Origin: Ardenticatena maritima
Lineage (GTDB): Bacteria; Chloroflexota; Anaerolineae; Ardenticatenales; Ardenticatenaceae
NCBI RefSeq assembly: GCF_001306175.1
Contig: NZ_LGKN01000005.1
Coordinates: 186,001-250,000 of the forward strand
Direction of reading: 5' to 3'
Length of the DNA stretch: 64,000 nucleotides
The stretch's first letter is position 1. Each line of letters begins with the position of its first letter. Shown piece after piece: positions 15,772 through 24,430 of this stretch. Position numbers and translations under genes: made by a program. The notes under the pieces are model-generated. The model was not told the origin of the DNA. It did not search any database and saw nothing but the letters and a program-made list of their open reading frames with translations.

Positions 15772-17424
15772 TCATCTATTTTCTGCGATAGCACGCAGTC
15801 GGTCAAGTGATTCGTATGGCAGCACAATCTGTATGCGCGTGCCTTTGCCAACTTCGCTCTCGATAGTCAGCGAGGCTTCGATAAGATTCGCGCGCTCATA
15901 CATGTTGATCAAGCCAAGGCTGCCGGAGACATCATACGACTGCTGGACCTTCTTCAAGTCGAACCCTTTGCCGTCATCCTCAACAAGCACTTCCATTCCC
16001 TCGTCCGTGCAGACAGTCTTCACCCGAATTGTGGACGCCTGGGCGTGCTTGATGGCGTTATTGATGGCTTCCTGCACGATGGCAAAGAGCGTTTGCGCCA
16101 CATGGGGCGGCAAATCCGGCAAGTCTTCGCATAGGTCCAAGATAAAGCGCGTTTGCCGGGAGATTTCATCCAGACGCTGAATGTAGGCTTCGAGCGCCGC
16201 GCCCAAGCCGCGCGTTTCCAACACCACCGGGCGAAGTTCAAAGAGCAATTGGCGGGTCGAGAGCATGGCGCGTTGCGCCAAATCCTCAATGTTGCGCAGC
16301 TCATCCGGCAGCAACTCCGGCGCACGCTCGTACAATTTTTGGGCGTGCGACACACTCATCACAATGGAAGACAACAATTGCACGGTGGTATCGTGCAAGG
16401 TGCGCGCCAATTCACGCCGCACATCTTCTTGAATGCGCATGATACGGTCGCGCTCTTCACGCAAATTCTGATAAAGCCGCGCATTTTCAATGGCAATGGC
16501 GGCTTCGGCGGCAAGCGTCATGAGCAGGTGTTTGTCTTCTTCGGTAAACGATTCATCACCATGCTTATTCAGCACTTCAAGAACGCCAATGCGCTTGCCC
16601 TTGACCTGGAGCGGTACACACAGAATGTTGCGCGTCACAAATCCTGAGCGTTCATCCACCACCTGGCTAAAACGGGGGTCGTTGGCGGGGTCGTCGCAGA
16701 TAACGGCTTCACCGGTTTGATAGACCCACCCGACAATACCCTGGTTGTTTTGCAAACGCACATTCACCAGGCGGTCGCGCTGGGTGCTATGGATCGCGTA
16801 GAAATAGAGTTCGTTGGTCTTGGGGTCGGCAAGCAAAAGGCTAGCCGCCTCAGCGTCCATTGCCGTCGCCGCCAACTGCATCGTGTACGACAACACCCCC
16901 TGCAAATCGAGCGTTTCCGTCAATGCGCGCGTGATATCGAACAGGAGTTCCAGGCGTTGGGAATAGCGTCGGGCGGCGCGGTTTTCTTCGATGATATTCG
17001 CATAATGCGCCAAAATGCTCAGCAGGTTTTGGAGAAAGTGCAAGACTTCCTGCGTCAACGGCTCTTGCACATAAAAGAGCGCACGCCCCGCCACCAGGTG
17101 GCGATAACTCTGCATGGGCAGGGCAACCCACTGGTCGGGGGGAAGCGTGAAATCGGCTTCATGCTCTTCACCCTGTTGCGAAGGACGCCACGCCGTCTTC
17201 CATGCCTCGACAATATCCAGCGCATCCGCCGGGATACCGCTCTGCACCTGCAACTGCCGCGATGACGTTTGAAGCAGCAAAGCCCCGCCCATGATGGGGG
17301 GAACGGTTTGGATGATCATATCCAAGCCGGTTTGCAACAAAGCGGTACCGCTCTCGGCTTCCAGCACCCAACGCAAATCTTCAAGTGTGAAAGCGAACGA
17401 ATCCGAATGTCCCGTGTTCAACAT
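15772..17424 (-). CDS. GAF sensor histidine kinase, NarL/UhpB type
   Basis: 550 residues, soluble. An N-terminal GAF-like region (about 10-155) is followed by a clear GAF domain (about 165-315). The HisKA_3 dimerisation domain carries RRELARTLHDTTVQLLSSI (His about 339), and the HATPase has VQEAINNAIKHA, VEDDGKGFDL and GSLGLINMYERA. Such kinases phosphorylate LuxR-type regulators; the only one in the window (38042) is far away and paired with another kinase. The ATG at 17424 is preferred over a TTG at 17448 because GAGGA precedes it. It is divergent from the pilus-like operon and close in sequence to the kinase at 24431. Confidence 0.92.
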   Translation of the reverse strand: MLNTGHSDSFAFTLEDLRWVLEAESGTALLQTGLDMIIQTVPPIMGGALLLQTSSRQLQVQSGIPADALDIVEAWKTAWRPSQQGEEHEADFTLPPDQWVALPMQSYRHLVAGRALFYVQEPLTQEVLHFLQNLLSILAHYANIIEENRAARRYSQRLELLFDITRALTETLDLQGVLSYTMQLAATAMDAEAASLLLADPKTNELYFYAIHSTQRDRLVNVRLQNNQGIVGWVYQTGEAVICDDPANDPRFSQVVDERSGFVTRNILCVPLQVKGKRIGVLEVLNKHGDESFTEEDKHLLMTLAAEAAIAIENARLYQNLREERDRIMRIQEDVRRELARTLHDTTVQLLSSIVMSVSHAQKLYERAPELLPDELRNIEDLAQRAMLSTRQLLFELRPVVLETRGLGAALEAYIQRLDEISRQTRFILDLCEDLPDLPPHVAQTLFAIVQEAINNAIKHAQASTIRVKTVCTDEGMEVLVEDDGKGFDLKKVQQSYDVSGSLGLINMYERANLIEASLTIESEVGKGTRIQIVLPYESLDRLRAIAENR

Positions 17425-17521
17425 GCGTCCTCGTGTGTATTCTGTCAAGGCACTCCACTACTGTAAGAATGTCATGGCGATGGCAACGGTGCTGACGGTA
17501 GTAAGCCCGCCTAAAGTCCTA

Positions 17522-17550
17522 TTGCGTTTCGCCGCTTCTTGCCATATGAT
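17522..17550 (+). promoter_or_regulatory. Promoter of the pilus-like operon
   Basis: TTGCGT (17522-17527), 17 nt, TATGAT (17545-17550), about 75 nt before the first gene at 17625. Confidence 0.55.
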
Positions 17551-17624
17551 AGCAGAAGCGAGAACCTTGCGAAAATATGAAAAAACTTTCTCAGCCGCCA
17601 ATCGAACCGTGAAAGAGGTCTCTC

Positions 17625-17915
17625 ATGAAACGTTTCGACGCCAAAGGCAAGTACTACACCGACAAGGTCACCACACGCCCTTTGCTGGTGCGCATTGCGA
17701 CACACGACGGGCTTGTTGAGGGTGAAATGCACATCCACTTCGACCAGCGACTGAGCGATGAGGTCAACAACAAGGAACGCGGCTTCCTCGCGCTCACCAA
17801 CGCCACGGTTCACTTGCGAGATGGTTCCTCATTTTTTACGGGTTTTCTTTCGCTCAATAAGCAGCAAATCATATGGATTACCCCTGTTGAAGCAATCAAC
17901 CAACGTGATGAATAA
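17625..17915 (+). CDS. Small conserved-looking protein, first gene of the pilus-like operon
   Basis: 96 residues, no signal peptide, probably all beta: alternating hydrophobic strands such as PLLVRIATHDGLVEGEMHIH, GFLALTNATVHL and QQIIWITPVEAIN. I do not recognise a named function; it has the look of a small beta-barrel regulator or assembly factor. The start codon follows AAAGAGG. It is 24 nt before the AAA+ ATPase and shares its promoter, so it probably works with that ATPase or the CpaF-type ATPase. Confidence 0.75.
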   Translation: MKRFDAKGKYYTDKVTTRPLLVRIATHDGLVEGEMHIHFDQRLSDEVNNKERGFLALTNATVHLRDGSSFFTGFLSLNKQQIIWITPVEAINQRDE

Positions 17916-17939
17916 TTCTTTGTGTAGGGAGCCAATACC

Positions 17940-19346
17940 ATGACAGTGGCCACCATACCCGTTGATCTTTCACAAGAAGCATGGGAAGTTTTGAAAGAAC
18001 CTCGTTCTATCGAAGAAACCGGGCTTTCGATGGGCTTTTTGACCGACCTTGTCTTGAAGGTCGTTTACTTTGCCGGTGAAATTACCGCGCAGGATATTGC
18101 CGATACCGTCAAACTTCCATTTGTGAATGTTGTGGAGCCGGTGTTGGATTTTCTGAAACGTGAAGAGTTGATCGGCGTCACCGGCAGTCGCGGCATCAGT
18201 GAACGCAGTTTTCGCTACACCATCGCCGAAAAAGGTATCAAACGCGCGCGCGAAGCCCTTGAACGCAGTCAATACGTCGGTCCTGCACCTGTCCCTATTG
18301 AAGCATACCGCAAAGTGGTTGTCGAGCAGAAACCCAACAAATACCGCATTGGGCCGGAAGACGTGCGCCAGGCGCTTTCTCACCTTGTTGTCCCGCCGGA
18401 AACGATTGACCGCATCGGTCCCGCCGTCAATTCGGGGCGCTCTTTCTTCCTGTATGGTCCCCCCGGCAACGGGAAAACCGCCATCGCCAGTTCGATTACG
18501 CGCATGATGAAAGGGGATATTTACATCCCGTATGCCATTTCTGTTGGCGGCGCCTCAATCATCAAAGTGTTCGATTCACTGGTACACGAACCCGTTGAGG
18601 AAGAGCAAGAATCGGACACATCGAAACTCGGCACTTCCAGCCTGGGCGCCAAAACCGAGAGTTTGCGCAAGCCCGGCACGGGGCGGTTGGGCACAGGCAA
18701 AATAGGAACCGACGGCTTGCAACCCAAGCGCATTGACCGCCGCTGGGTGAAAATCAAGCGCCCCACGGTGATGGTAGGCGGTGAATTGACGCTGGAAATG
18801 CTCGATTTGATTTACGACCCCATTTCCAAGACGTATGAAGCCCCGCTGCAAATGAAAGCCAATGGCGGGCTCTTCTTGGTGGACGACTTCGGTCGCCAGC
18901 AAATGCGCCCCCAAGATTTGCTCAACCGCTGGATTGTACCGCTTGAATTGCGCATTGACTTTTTGACGCTGCAAAACGGCATGAAAATTGAAATTCCTTT
19001 TGAAACTTTTATCGTTTTCAGCACCAACCTTGACCCCAAAGACCTGGTGGACGAAGCCTTTTTGCGACGCTTGCGGCACAAACTGGAAATTCCCAACCCC
19101 ACCGACCGCCAGTTTTACGAAATTTTCCGCCGCGTCTGCGCCGCCAAGGGTATTGAATTCAACCAGAAGGTGTTTGTCTACTTGCTGCGCGAATACTACA
19201 TCAAACAAAAACGCGAATTGAAGTCGGCGCACCCGCGCGACTTGATTGACCAGATTCTGGATATCGCCGCCTATCGCGGGATACGCCCAGCGATGACCAA
19301 AGAGTTGATTGACCAGGCGTGCGATGCCTATTTCGTTGAGTTTTAG
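17940..19346 (+). CDS. AAA+ ATPase with N-terminal winged-helix-like domain
   Basis: 468 residues. Residues about 30-110 resemble a winged helix (ITAQDIADTVKLPFVNVVEPVLDFLKREELIGV). The AAA+ core has Walker A YGPPGNGKTA (about 171-180), Walker B LFLVDDFG, sensor 1 FSTNLDP and an arginine-rich FLRRLRHK. Between Walker A and B is a roughly 50-residue insertion (about 220-268) of glycine-rich KLGTSSLG/RLGTGKIGTDGL-like repeats. Similar ATPases occur beside Tad/pilus genes in Chloroflexota. Its role is unknown; remodelling or regulating the secretion machine is plausible because the CpaF gene follows after 22 nt. Confidence 0.82.
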   Translation: MTVATIPVDLSQEAWEVLKEPRSIEETGLSMGFLTDLVLKVVYFAGEITAQDIADTVKLPFVNVVEPVLDFLKREELIGVTGSRGISERSFRYTIAEKGIKRAREALERSQYVGPAPVPIEAYRKVVVEQKPNKYRIGPEDVRQALSHLVVPPETIDRIGPAVNSGRSFFLYGPPGNGKTAIASSITRMMKGDIYIPYAISVGGASIIKVFDSLVHEPVEEEQESDTSKLGTSSLGAKTESLRKPGTGRLGTGKIGTDGLQPKRIDRRWVKIKRPTVMVGGELTLEMLDLIYDPISKTYEAPLQMKANGGLFLVDDFGRQQMRPQDLLNRWIVPLELRIDFLTLQNGMKIEIPFETFIVFSTNLDPKDLVDEAFLRRLRHKLEIPNPTDRQFYEIFRRVCAAKGIEFNQKVFVYLLREYYIKQKRELKSAHPRDLIDQILDIAAYRGIRPAMTKELIDQACDAYFVEF

Positions 19347-19368
19347 GTGGGAATGAGAGGAGTGAACT

Positions 19369-20877
19369 ATGTCTCTGTTGCGCCGTATGCAAAATAACCC
19401 CAACCGCCCACGGAAAGATGATGAGAAAAATCCCCCAGCACCCCAGCCCCAAAAACCGGCCGAAGATATTCGCAACTTGCTGGGGCTGGACGAGGGGGAA
19501 GCCATCCGCCAGGAAGACGTGCGTCCAGAAGAATCCCCCCTGCAAGGCACAGTCTTTGAAGAAGGCGAAGTCGAAGCCAGCGTGGAAGAGATTGCGCGCC
19601 AGCGCCGCAATGAACTGCGCGACTGGATTATTGACCAGTTGATGGTGAGTTTGGAACACATCACGCTGGAAGATACGCCCGAAGTGCGCCAGGTCATTCA
19701 CGAGCGTTTCCAGGAATTGTATCGCCATGGCAACGTCTCGCTGACGGTGCAGGAGCAAAAAGCGCTCTATCAGGAAGTCCTCGACGAATTGCTGGGGTTT
19801 GGACCTATCGAACCCCTTCTGCGCGACCCGGACATCAGCGAAATCATGGTCAACGGTCCCTACCAGGTGTTCATCGAAAAGAAGGGGAAACTCATCGAAA
19901 CCAACATCAAATTCCGCAACGATGACCACGTGTTGCGCATTATTGACCGCATTGTACGCCCACTTGGTCGCCGTGTGGACCGCCGCTGGCCGATGGTGGA
20001 CGCCCGTCTCCCCGACGGGAGCCGTGTCAACGCCATCATTCCCCCCTGCGCGATTGATGGTCCCACAATTACCATTCGTAAATTCAGCAAAGAGAAACTC
20101 ACCATCCGCGACCTCATCAAATTCGGCTCGCTGACGCCGGCGATGGCGGAATTTTTGCGGGCATGCGTCGTCTCCCGCCTGAACATCATCGTCAGCGGTG
20201 GGACGGGCTCCGGGAAAACCACTTTGCTCAACATTCTGAGCGGCTTCATTCCCGAAGGGGAGCGCATTGTCACTATCGAAGACTCCGCCGAATTGCAATT
20301 GCAACAGCGCCACGTGGTACGCCTGGAAACCAAACCCGCCGAACCTGACGGCAGCGGGCGCGCCGTCACCATCCGTGACCTCGTTATCAACTCTCTGCGT
20401 ATGCGCCCCGAGCGGATTGTCGTCGGCGAGTGCCGTGGCGGCGAAGCGCTGGACATGTTGCAAGCCATGAACACCGGGCACGATGGCTCGCTCACCACAC
20501 TGCACGCCAACACCCCGCGCGACTGCCTCTCCCGCCTTGAAACCATGTGCCTCATGGCGGGGATGGAAATGCCGCTCAGCGTCATTCGCGAACAGATTGC
20601 TAGCGCGGTAGACTTGATTGTGCAAACCTCCCGCCTGCGCGATGGTTCACGCAAAATTATCCAAATCAGCGAAGTGCAGGGGATGGAAGGCGATACCATT
20701 GTCATGCAAGATATCTTCCGCTTTGTGGAACGGGGCTACAACAGCGAAACCAACAAGGTTGAAGGCTCGTTTGAGCCAACCGGTGTGCGCCCCCACTTCA
20801 CGCCACGCCTCGAAGCCCACGGCTTCAATTTGCCCGCCGAGATTTTCGTCCCGAAAGTGCGGCGTCGCCCGTATTGA
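19369..20877 (+). CDS. cpaF: CpaF/TadA-type secretion ATPase
   Basis: 502 residues of the type II/IV secretion ATPase superfamily. A Pro/Glu-rich N-terminal 70 residues precede the N-terminal domain with LLGFGPIEPLLRDPDISEIMVNG. The core has Walker A SGGTGSGKT (276-284), the Asp box TIEDSAELQL, Walker B RPERIVVGECRGGEALDML and the His box TGHDGSLTTLHAN. It hydrolyses ATP at the inner membrane to assemble pilin-like filaments. CpaF normally works with TadB/TadC platforms, but none is in the window; PilM-, PilN- and PilO-like proteins are encoded next instead. Confidence 0.95.
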   Translation: MSLLRRMQNNPNRPRKDDEKNPPAPQPQKPAEDIRNLLGLDEGEAIRQEDVRPEESPLQGTVFEEGEVEASVEEIARQRRNELRDWIIDQLMVSLEHITLEDTPEVRQVIHERFQELYRHGNVSLTVQEQKALYQEVLDELLGFGPIEPLLRDPDISEIMVNGPYQVFIEKKGKLIETNIKFRNDDHVLRIIDRIVRPLGRRVDRRWPMVDARLPDGSRVNAIIPPCAIDGPTITIRKFSKEKLTIRDLIKFGSLTPAMAEFLRACVVSRLNIIVSGGTGSGKTTLLNILSGFIPEGERIVTIEDSAELQLQQRHVVRLETKPAEPDGSGRAVTIRDLVINSLRMRPERIVVGECRGGEALDMLQAMNTGHDGSLTTLHANTPRDCLSRLETMCLMAGMEMPLSVIREQIASAVDLIVQTSRLRDGSRKIIQISEVQGMEGDTIVMQDIFRFVERGYNSETNKVEGSFEPTGVRPHFTPRLEAHGFNLPAEIFVPKVRRRPY

Positions 20878-20929
20878 CGAAAGCCCACACTTTCGGTATT
20901 GTACGCATACGGCTATTTGAAACCGAGCA

Positions 20930-20958
20930 GGCACCCGCCCCATCACGTGGCGGGTGCC
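20930..20958 (+). terminator. Hairpin between cpaF and the PilO-like gene
   Basis: GGCACCCGCC (20930-20939), 9-nt loop, GGCGGGTGCC (20949-20958), then TTATT. The short T-run suggests a partial terminator that would lower expression of the downstream genes relative to cpaF. Confidence 0.55.
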
Positions 20959-20971
20959 TTATTGGAAGCGT

Positions 20972-22933
20972 ATGCGTGCACTGAATCGCCTATCACCCAT
21001 CATCGAAAGATTTTCATCGCGCCCCTTCTGGCTGCTTGTGGCAGCCCTTGCGCTGTTGACCGCTTACAGTTGGTTCGCGTGGGAATTTCGCACGCAACAC
21101 GCTGAAGAGCGCCGCCTGGAAGCCGAACTCGCACGCTACCAGGCGTTCATCGCCGAAAATGCCCCGCGCATCAACCAGATAACCACACTGCAACGCCAGG
21201 CCGCTGTGGCTGAACAGCGGTTGAACGCCGCCCAAGCGCGCCTGGCGCGCGCCGACACCCCGCTCGACCTCGCGGCTACCCTGCTTGACACGGCGCGCCA
21301 GTACGACGTGGAACTGGTGACCTTCGAAGAAGGTCTCGCCGAGAAAACCGACGAGGGCATCATCCGCCAAACCTACACGCTGGCGGTGCGCGGTACGCTC
21401 AGCAACGTGCAGGCTTTCCTGCAAGCCGTGGAAGGTGATATCCTTCCCACCGCCCGCCTGCGCAACGCTCGCCTGACACGCGACGAAAACGACCCGAACA
21501 CCTACACGCTCGAAGGCACGCTCGTACTCTTCACCGCACCCGCCGACACCCGTGCGGCAGGCGCCCCCCAAAGTCCGGAAGAACGCGCCAAAACGCTGCG
21601 CCGCGAGTATGAACGCGCCATGACACAAGGCGATTACGAACGCGCCATCAGCCTGCTCATTCGTCTCTCGGTCTTGACACCCAACGACCCCTCGATTGAC
21701 ACCTTGCTTTACGAGACATACGTCGCCTATGGCGACACCCTGCTGGCGCAAGGCTACGTCTTGCTGGCGCAAGAACAGTACGAACAGGCGTTGAGCATCA
21801 ATCCCAACGGGCAAGAAGCCGTCGCCGGCTTGCTCCGCGTGAATGAAGCCCTTGCCCAAACACCGCAACCCAACCAAACAACCGTGGCGCTTGCCCCCAC
21901 ACCGCCGCCTTCATCCACGCCCACTCCAGCCACATCAACGCCCGTCGCTACGCCAACCTTGCCGCCCACGCAACCACCGCCGCCCACCAACACCCCCGCG
22001 CCAACGTACACATCGGCGCCTGCAACCAGAACGCCAACACCCACACGCACGCCAACGCCCACCATCACGCCAACGCCCGACCCGTATCAGTTCGGCGCAA
22101 CAACGCCCTTCTACCTGCCCAACTGCGGCGTGACGATGATCAAGGGACTCATCAAAGATGAAAACGGGCAACCGCTCAACGGCGTCACCGTGCGCGTCTG
22201 GTGGGACGGCGCCGCGCCCGACCAGGTCTATTCCTATCCGTCGGGTATCGGCTACACCAACCAGCCCAACGGCTATTGGGACGTGGTTCTCGCGCCCTAC
22301 CCCAAAGAGGGGCGCTGGTATGTCGCCGTGGTTGACCCAGAAACCGGGCGCGAACTCTCGCCGCGCCTGACCGTTGAAACGGACGCGAAAGATTGCCACC
22401 CCAACGGAACCGGTCGGCAAGTGGTGGTGATTGATTTCATTCGCTACGCGGGGACATACGGCACACCCGTGCCGACCAGCACGCCGACCGTCCCGCCCAC
22501 AGCCACCCCCACACCAACTAACACACCGACCATCACACCAACACCGACGGCGACCCCAACCGCCACTGCGACACCTGTCGCATACGCCTGTACGGGGTGC
22601 CCGCTCGCCATTCCCGACGACATCACCACACCGCTCACCAGCAGCGTCACAGTGCCCGACACCATTTCGATTCGCGAACTCAAAGTCTTCGTCTGGATTA
22701 CGCACGAAGACGTGTACGACCTGCGTGTTGAACTGATTGCGCCGAACGGGAGCACCTACCTGCTCTACGCCGACCGCGACGTAGGCGGCGGTCCCGACGA
22801 ACTGCGCACGCGCTACACCGTCAGCGGCGGCTTGCCCGACACAGCCAACGGCACCTGGACGTTGCGCGTCACCGACACCAAGCCGGGCAAAACGGGCACG
22901 CTGGAAAGTTGGAACCTGGAAATCTACCCGTAG
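20972..22933 (+). CDS. PilO-like membrane protein fused to TPR, Pro/Thr linkers and a P domain
   Basis: 653 residues. One membrane helix (about 22-38), a coiled coil (about 42-90) and a ferredoxin-like region (about 95-190) resemble PilO/GspM. TPR-like helices (about 205-290) follow, then a Pro/Thr linker (about 303-372), a carboxypeptidase-regulatory-like beta domain (about 375-485; IKGLIKDENGQPLNGVTVRV), a second Pro/Thr linker (about 495-540) and a C-terminal proprotein-convertase P/Homo B domain (ELKVFVWITHEDVYDLRVEL to WTLRVTDTKPGKTGTLESW). No protease domain accompanies the P domain. The ATG at 20972 follows GGAAG; an upstream GTG lies inside the hairpin. The order TM then P domain places the adhesion-like part outside the membrane. 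Confidence 0.8.
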   Translation: MRALNRLSPIIERFSSRPFWLLVAALALLTAYSWFAWEFRTQHAEERRLEAELARYQAFIAENAPRINQITTLQRQAAVAEQRLNAAQARLARADTPLDLAATLLDTARQYDVELVTFEEGLAEKTDEGIIRQTYTLAVRGTLSNVQAFLQAVEGDILPTARLRNARLTRDENDPNTYTLEGTLVLFTAPADTRAAGAPQSPEERAKTLRREYERAMTQGDYERAISLLIRLSVLTPNDPSIDTLLYETYVAYGDTLLAQGYVLLAQEQYEQALSINPNGQEAVAGLLRVNEALAQTPQPNQTTVALAPTPPPSSTPTPATSTPVATPTLPPTQPPPPTNTPAPTYTSAPATRTPTPTRTPTPTITPTPDPYQFGATTPFYLPNCGVTMIKGLIKDENGQPLNGVTVRVWWDGAAPDQVYSYPSGIGYTNQPNGYWDVVLAPYPKEGRWYVAVVDPETGRELSPRLTVETDAKDCHPNGTGRQVVVIDFIRYAGTYGTPVPTSTPTVPPTATPTPTNTPTITPTPTATPTATATPVAYACTGCPLAIPDDITTPLTSSVTVPDTISIRELKVFVWITHEDVYDLRVELIAPNGSTYLLYADRDVGGGPDELRTRYTVSGGLPDTANGTWTLRVTDTKPGKTGTLESWNLEIYP

Positions 22934-22939
22934 GTGTGC

Positions 22940-23800
22940 ATGTTCTGGCAACGCTCACGCCCAACCTTGTTGCTCGAAACCGACGCCGCCCGCCTGGTCC
23001 TGTTTGAGCGCGGGCGCGCTGTGCGCTGGGGGAGCATCCCCCTTCCTGAATGGACGGCGACGCCACCGGACACCCTTCCCCCCGCCGAACCAATTGCCGC
23101 CGCATTGCGCACCCTCTGGGCGCACCACCGCGCCCCTACGCGGGGCGTCATCGTTGCCAGCGCCTGGCTGCCCGCCGATACGCGCCTCGTCCCCTGGTCG
23201 CCTGACGAACCGCCCCCCACCGAGCAGGCAATCGCGCAACGCTTCTGGGCGGGACAAGCCGTCCGCGTGGGCGTCCACCTGCTGACGCGCCACGCCGTCC
23301 CCCACCTTTTCGCCATGGCGTCCCCCCAGAACATGGTTGCTTTTATCGAAACAGTGCTGGATATGGCGGGCTTGCACATGGCGGCGCTCGAACCCAAACC
23401 CCTCGCCCTCATTCGCGGCATTGGCGCGCCGCACTGCTTCGTGCTGGACGTAGGGCGCACCATGGCAACCTTCACCTTCGTACAGGACGCCTTGCCGCTG
23501 GTCTCGGCAACCTGGCAATTGACCGCGCCCCTTCTGCGCACACACGGCGCACGCCTGACACGCCTTGCCGAACACATCCACACCATCACACAACGGGTGG
23601 CGGCGACCTACGGCAAAGAGGCGCTCGCATGCCCAACCTACGTTGTCGGCGCACTGGCAACCAGCGGCGAACTGCACGACCTGCTGACCACCGTCCTGGG
23701 GTTGTCGCTCGCGCCATTGCCCGACGATACCCCCTTCCCCACCAGCCTGCCCCCACACCTCTACATGGCTGCGGTAGGGCTGGCACGCAAGCGCATTTGA
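22940..23800 (+). CDS. PilM-like actin-fold protein
   Basis: 286 residues (292 if the GTG at 22934, directly after the previous stop, is used). The opening TLLLETDAARLVLFERGRAV, the middle CFVLDVGRTMATFTFVQDALPLVSATWQL and the late TYVVGALATSGELHDLLTTVLGL follow the phosphate-1, phosphate-2 and adenosine-motif layout of the PilM/FtsA/HSP70 ATPase fold, though the motifs are divergent. PilM is the cytoplasmic partner of PilN in type IV pili. A PilN-like gene follows 49 nt later, which supports the call more than the sequence alone. Confidence 0.65.
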   Translation: MFWQRSRPTLLLETDAARLVLFERGRAVRWGSIPLPEWTATPPDTLPPAEPIAAALRTLWAHHRAPTRGVIVASAWLPADTRLVPWSPDEPPPTEQAIAQRFWAGQAVRVGVHLLTRHAVPHLFAMASPQNMVAFIETVLDMAGLHMAALEPKPLALIRGIGAPHCFVLDVGRTMATFTFVQDALPLVSATWQLTAPLLRTHGARLTRLAEHIHTITQRVAATYGKEALACPTYVVGALATSGELHDLLTTVLGLSLAPLPDDTPFPTSLPPHLYMAAVGLARKRI

Positions 23801-23849
23801 CAAAACGCCACACTATCGCCTACAACCTGTGGAAAAGGTGAGCAAAACC

Positions 23850-24425
23850 ATGGCAACAGAGTTTCCAGACATCAACCTGACCGCCCCATCATCACGTGCC
23901 GCGCGCACGTGGCAGTCGGCGTCTGCCCCCGAAAGGCTTGGGGGGCTGCTCATCATCGCGGGGCTTGTGGTGCTTGTGTTCCTCTTCTTCGTCAAACAGT
24001 CCAACGACAAGCAGCTGTCGCGCCTGCGCGACGCCGTAGAAGCCGAACGCGCACGCGCCCAAGACGTCGAAACCCTGTTGGCGGAATACGAAACGCTCAC
24101 CACGCACATTCACACCACACTCGAAACAGCCGTCCGGCTTGAACGCCTTGCCGACGCCGTCGAACGCGAGGGCACGCCGTTTTCCACCGTGTTGGAAGCC
24201 GTCGCCACGGCGTTGCCGCCCCGCGTGAGCATCACCAACCTCACCGAAACAGACGACGCCCTCATCATCGAAGGCGAAGCCGGCAGCGCCTCGCTCGCCC
24301 TGGAATTTGCACGCGCACTGCAAACAGACCCCACCTGGAAGCGTGTACGCCTGGAAAAACTCGAAGAAGGCGTCCCCAACGGACCGCCAACCGCCGTCAA
24401 CTTTCGGTTACGCCTGGAGAAATAA
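23850..24425 (+). CDS. PilN-like membrane protein
   Basis: 191 residues. The cytoplasmic N-terminus contains FPDINLTAP, a partial match to the INLLP motif by which PilN binds PilM. A single membrane helix (about 30-50, GGLLIIAGLVVLVFLFFV) is followed by a coiled coil (about 52-95) and a PilN-type ferredoxin-like domain (VLEAVATALPPRVSITNLTE, IIEGEAGSASLALEFARAL). The start at 23850 has AAAGGTGAG upstream; an in-frame ATG at 23829 is less well placed. With the PilM-like and PilO-like proteins it would form the inner-membrane alignment complex of a pilus. Confidence 0.72.
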   Translation: MATEFPDINLTAPSSRAARTWQSASAPERLGGLLIIAGLVVLVFLFFVKQSNDKQLSRLRDAVEAERARAQDVETLLAEYETLTTHIHTTLETAVRLERLADAVEREGTPFSTVLEAVATALPPRVSITNLTETDDALIIEGEAGSASLALEFARALQTDPTWKRVRLEKLEEGVPNGPPTAVNFRLRLEK

Positions 24426-24430
24426 GACCT

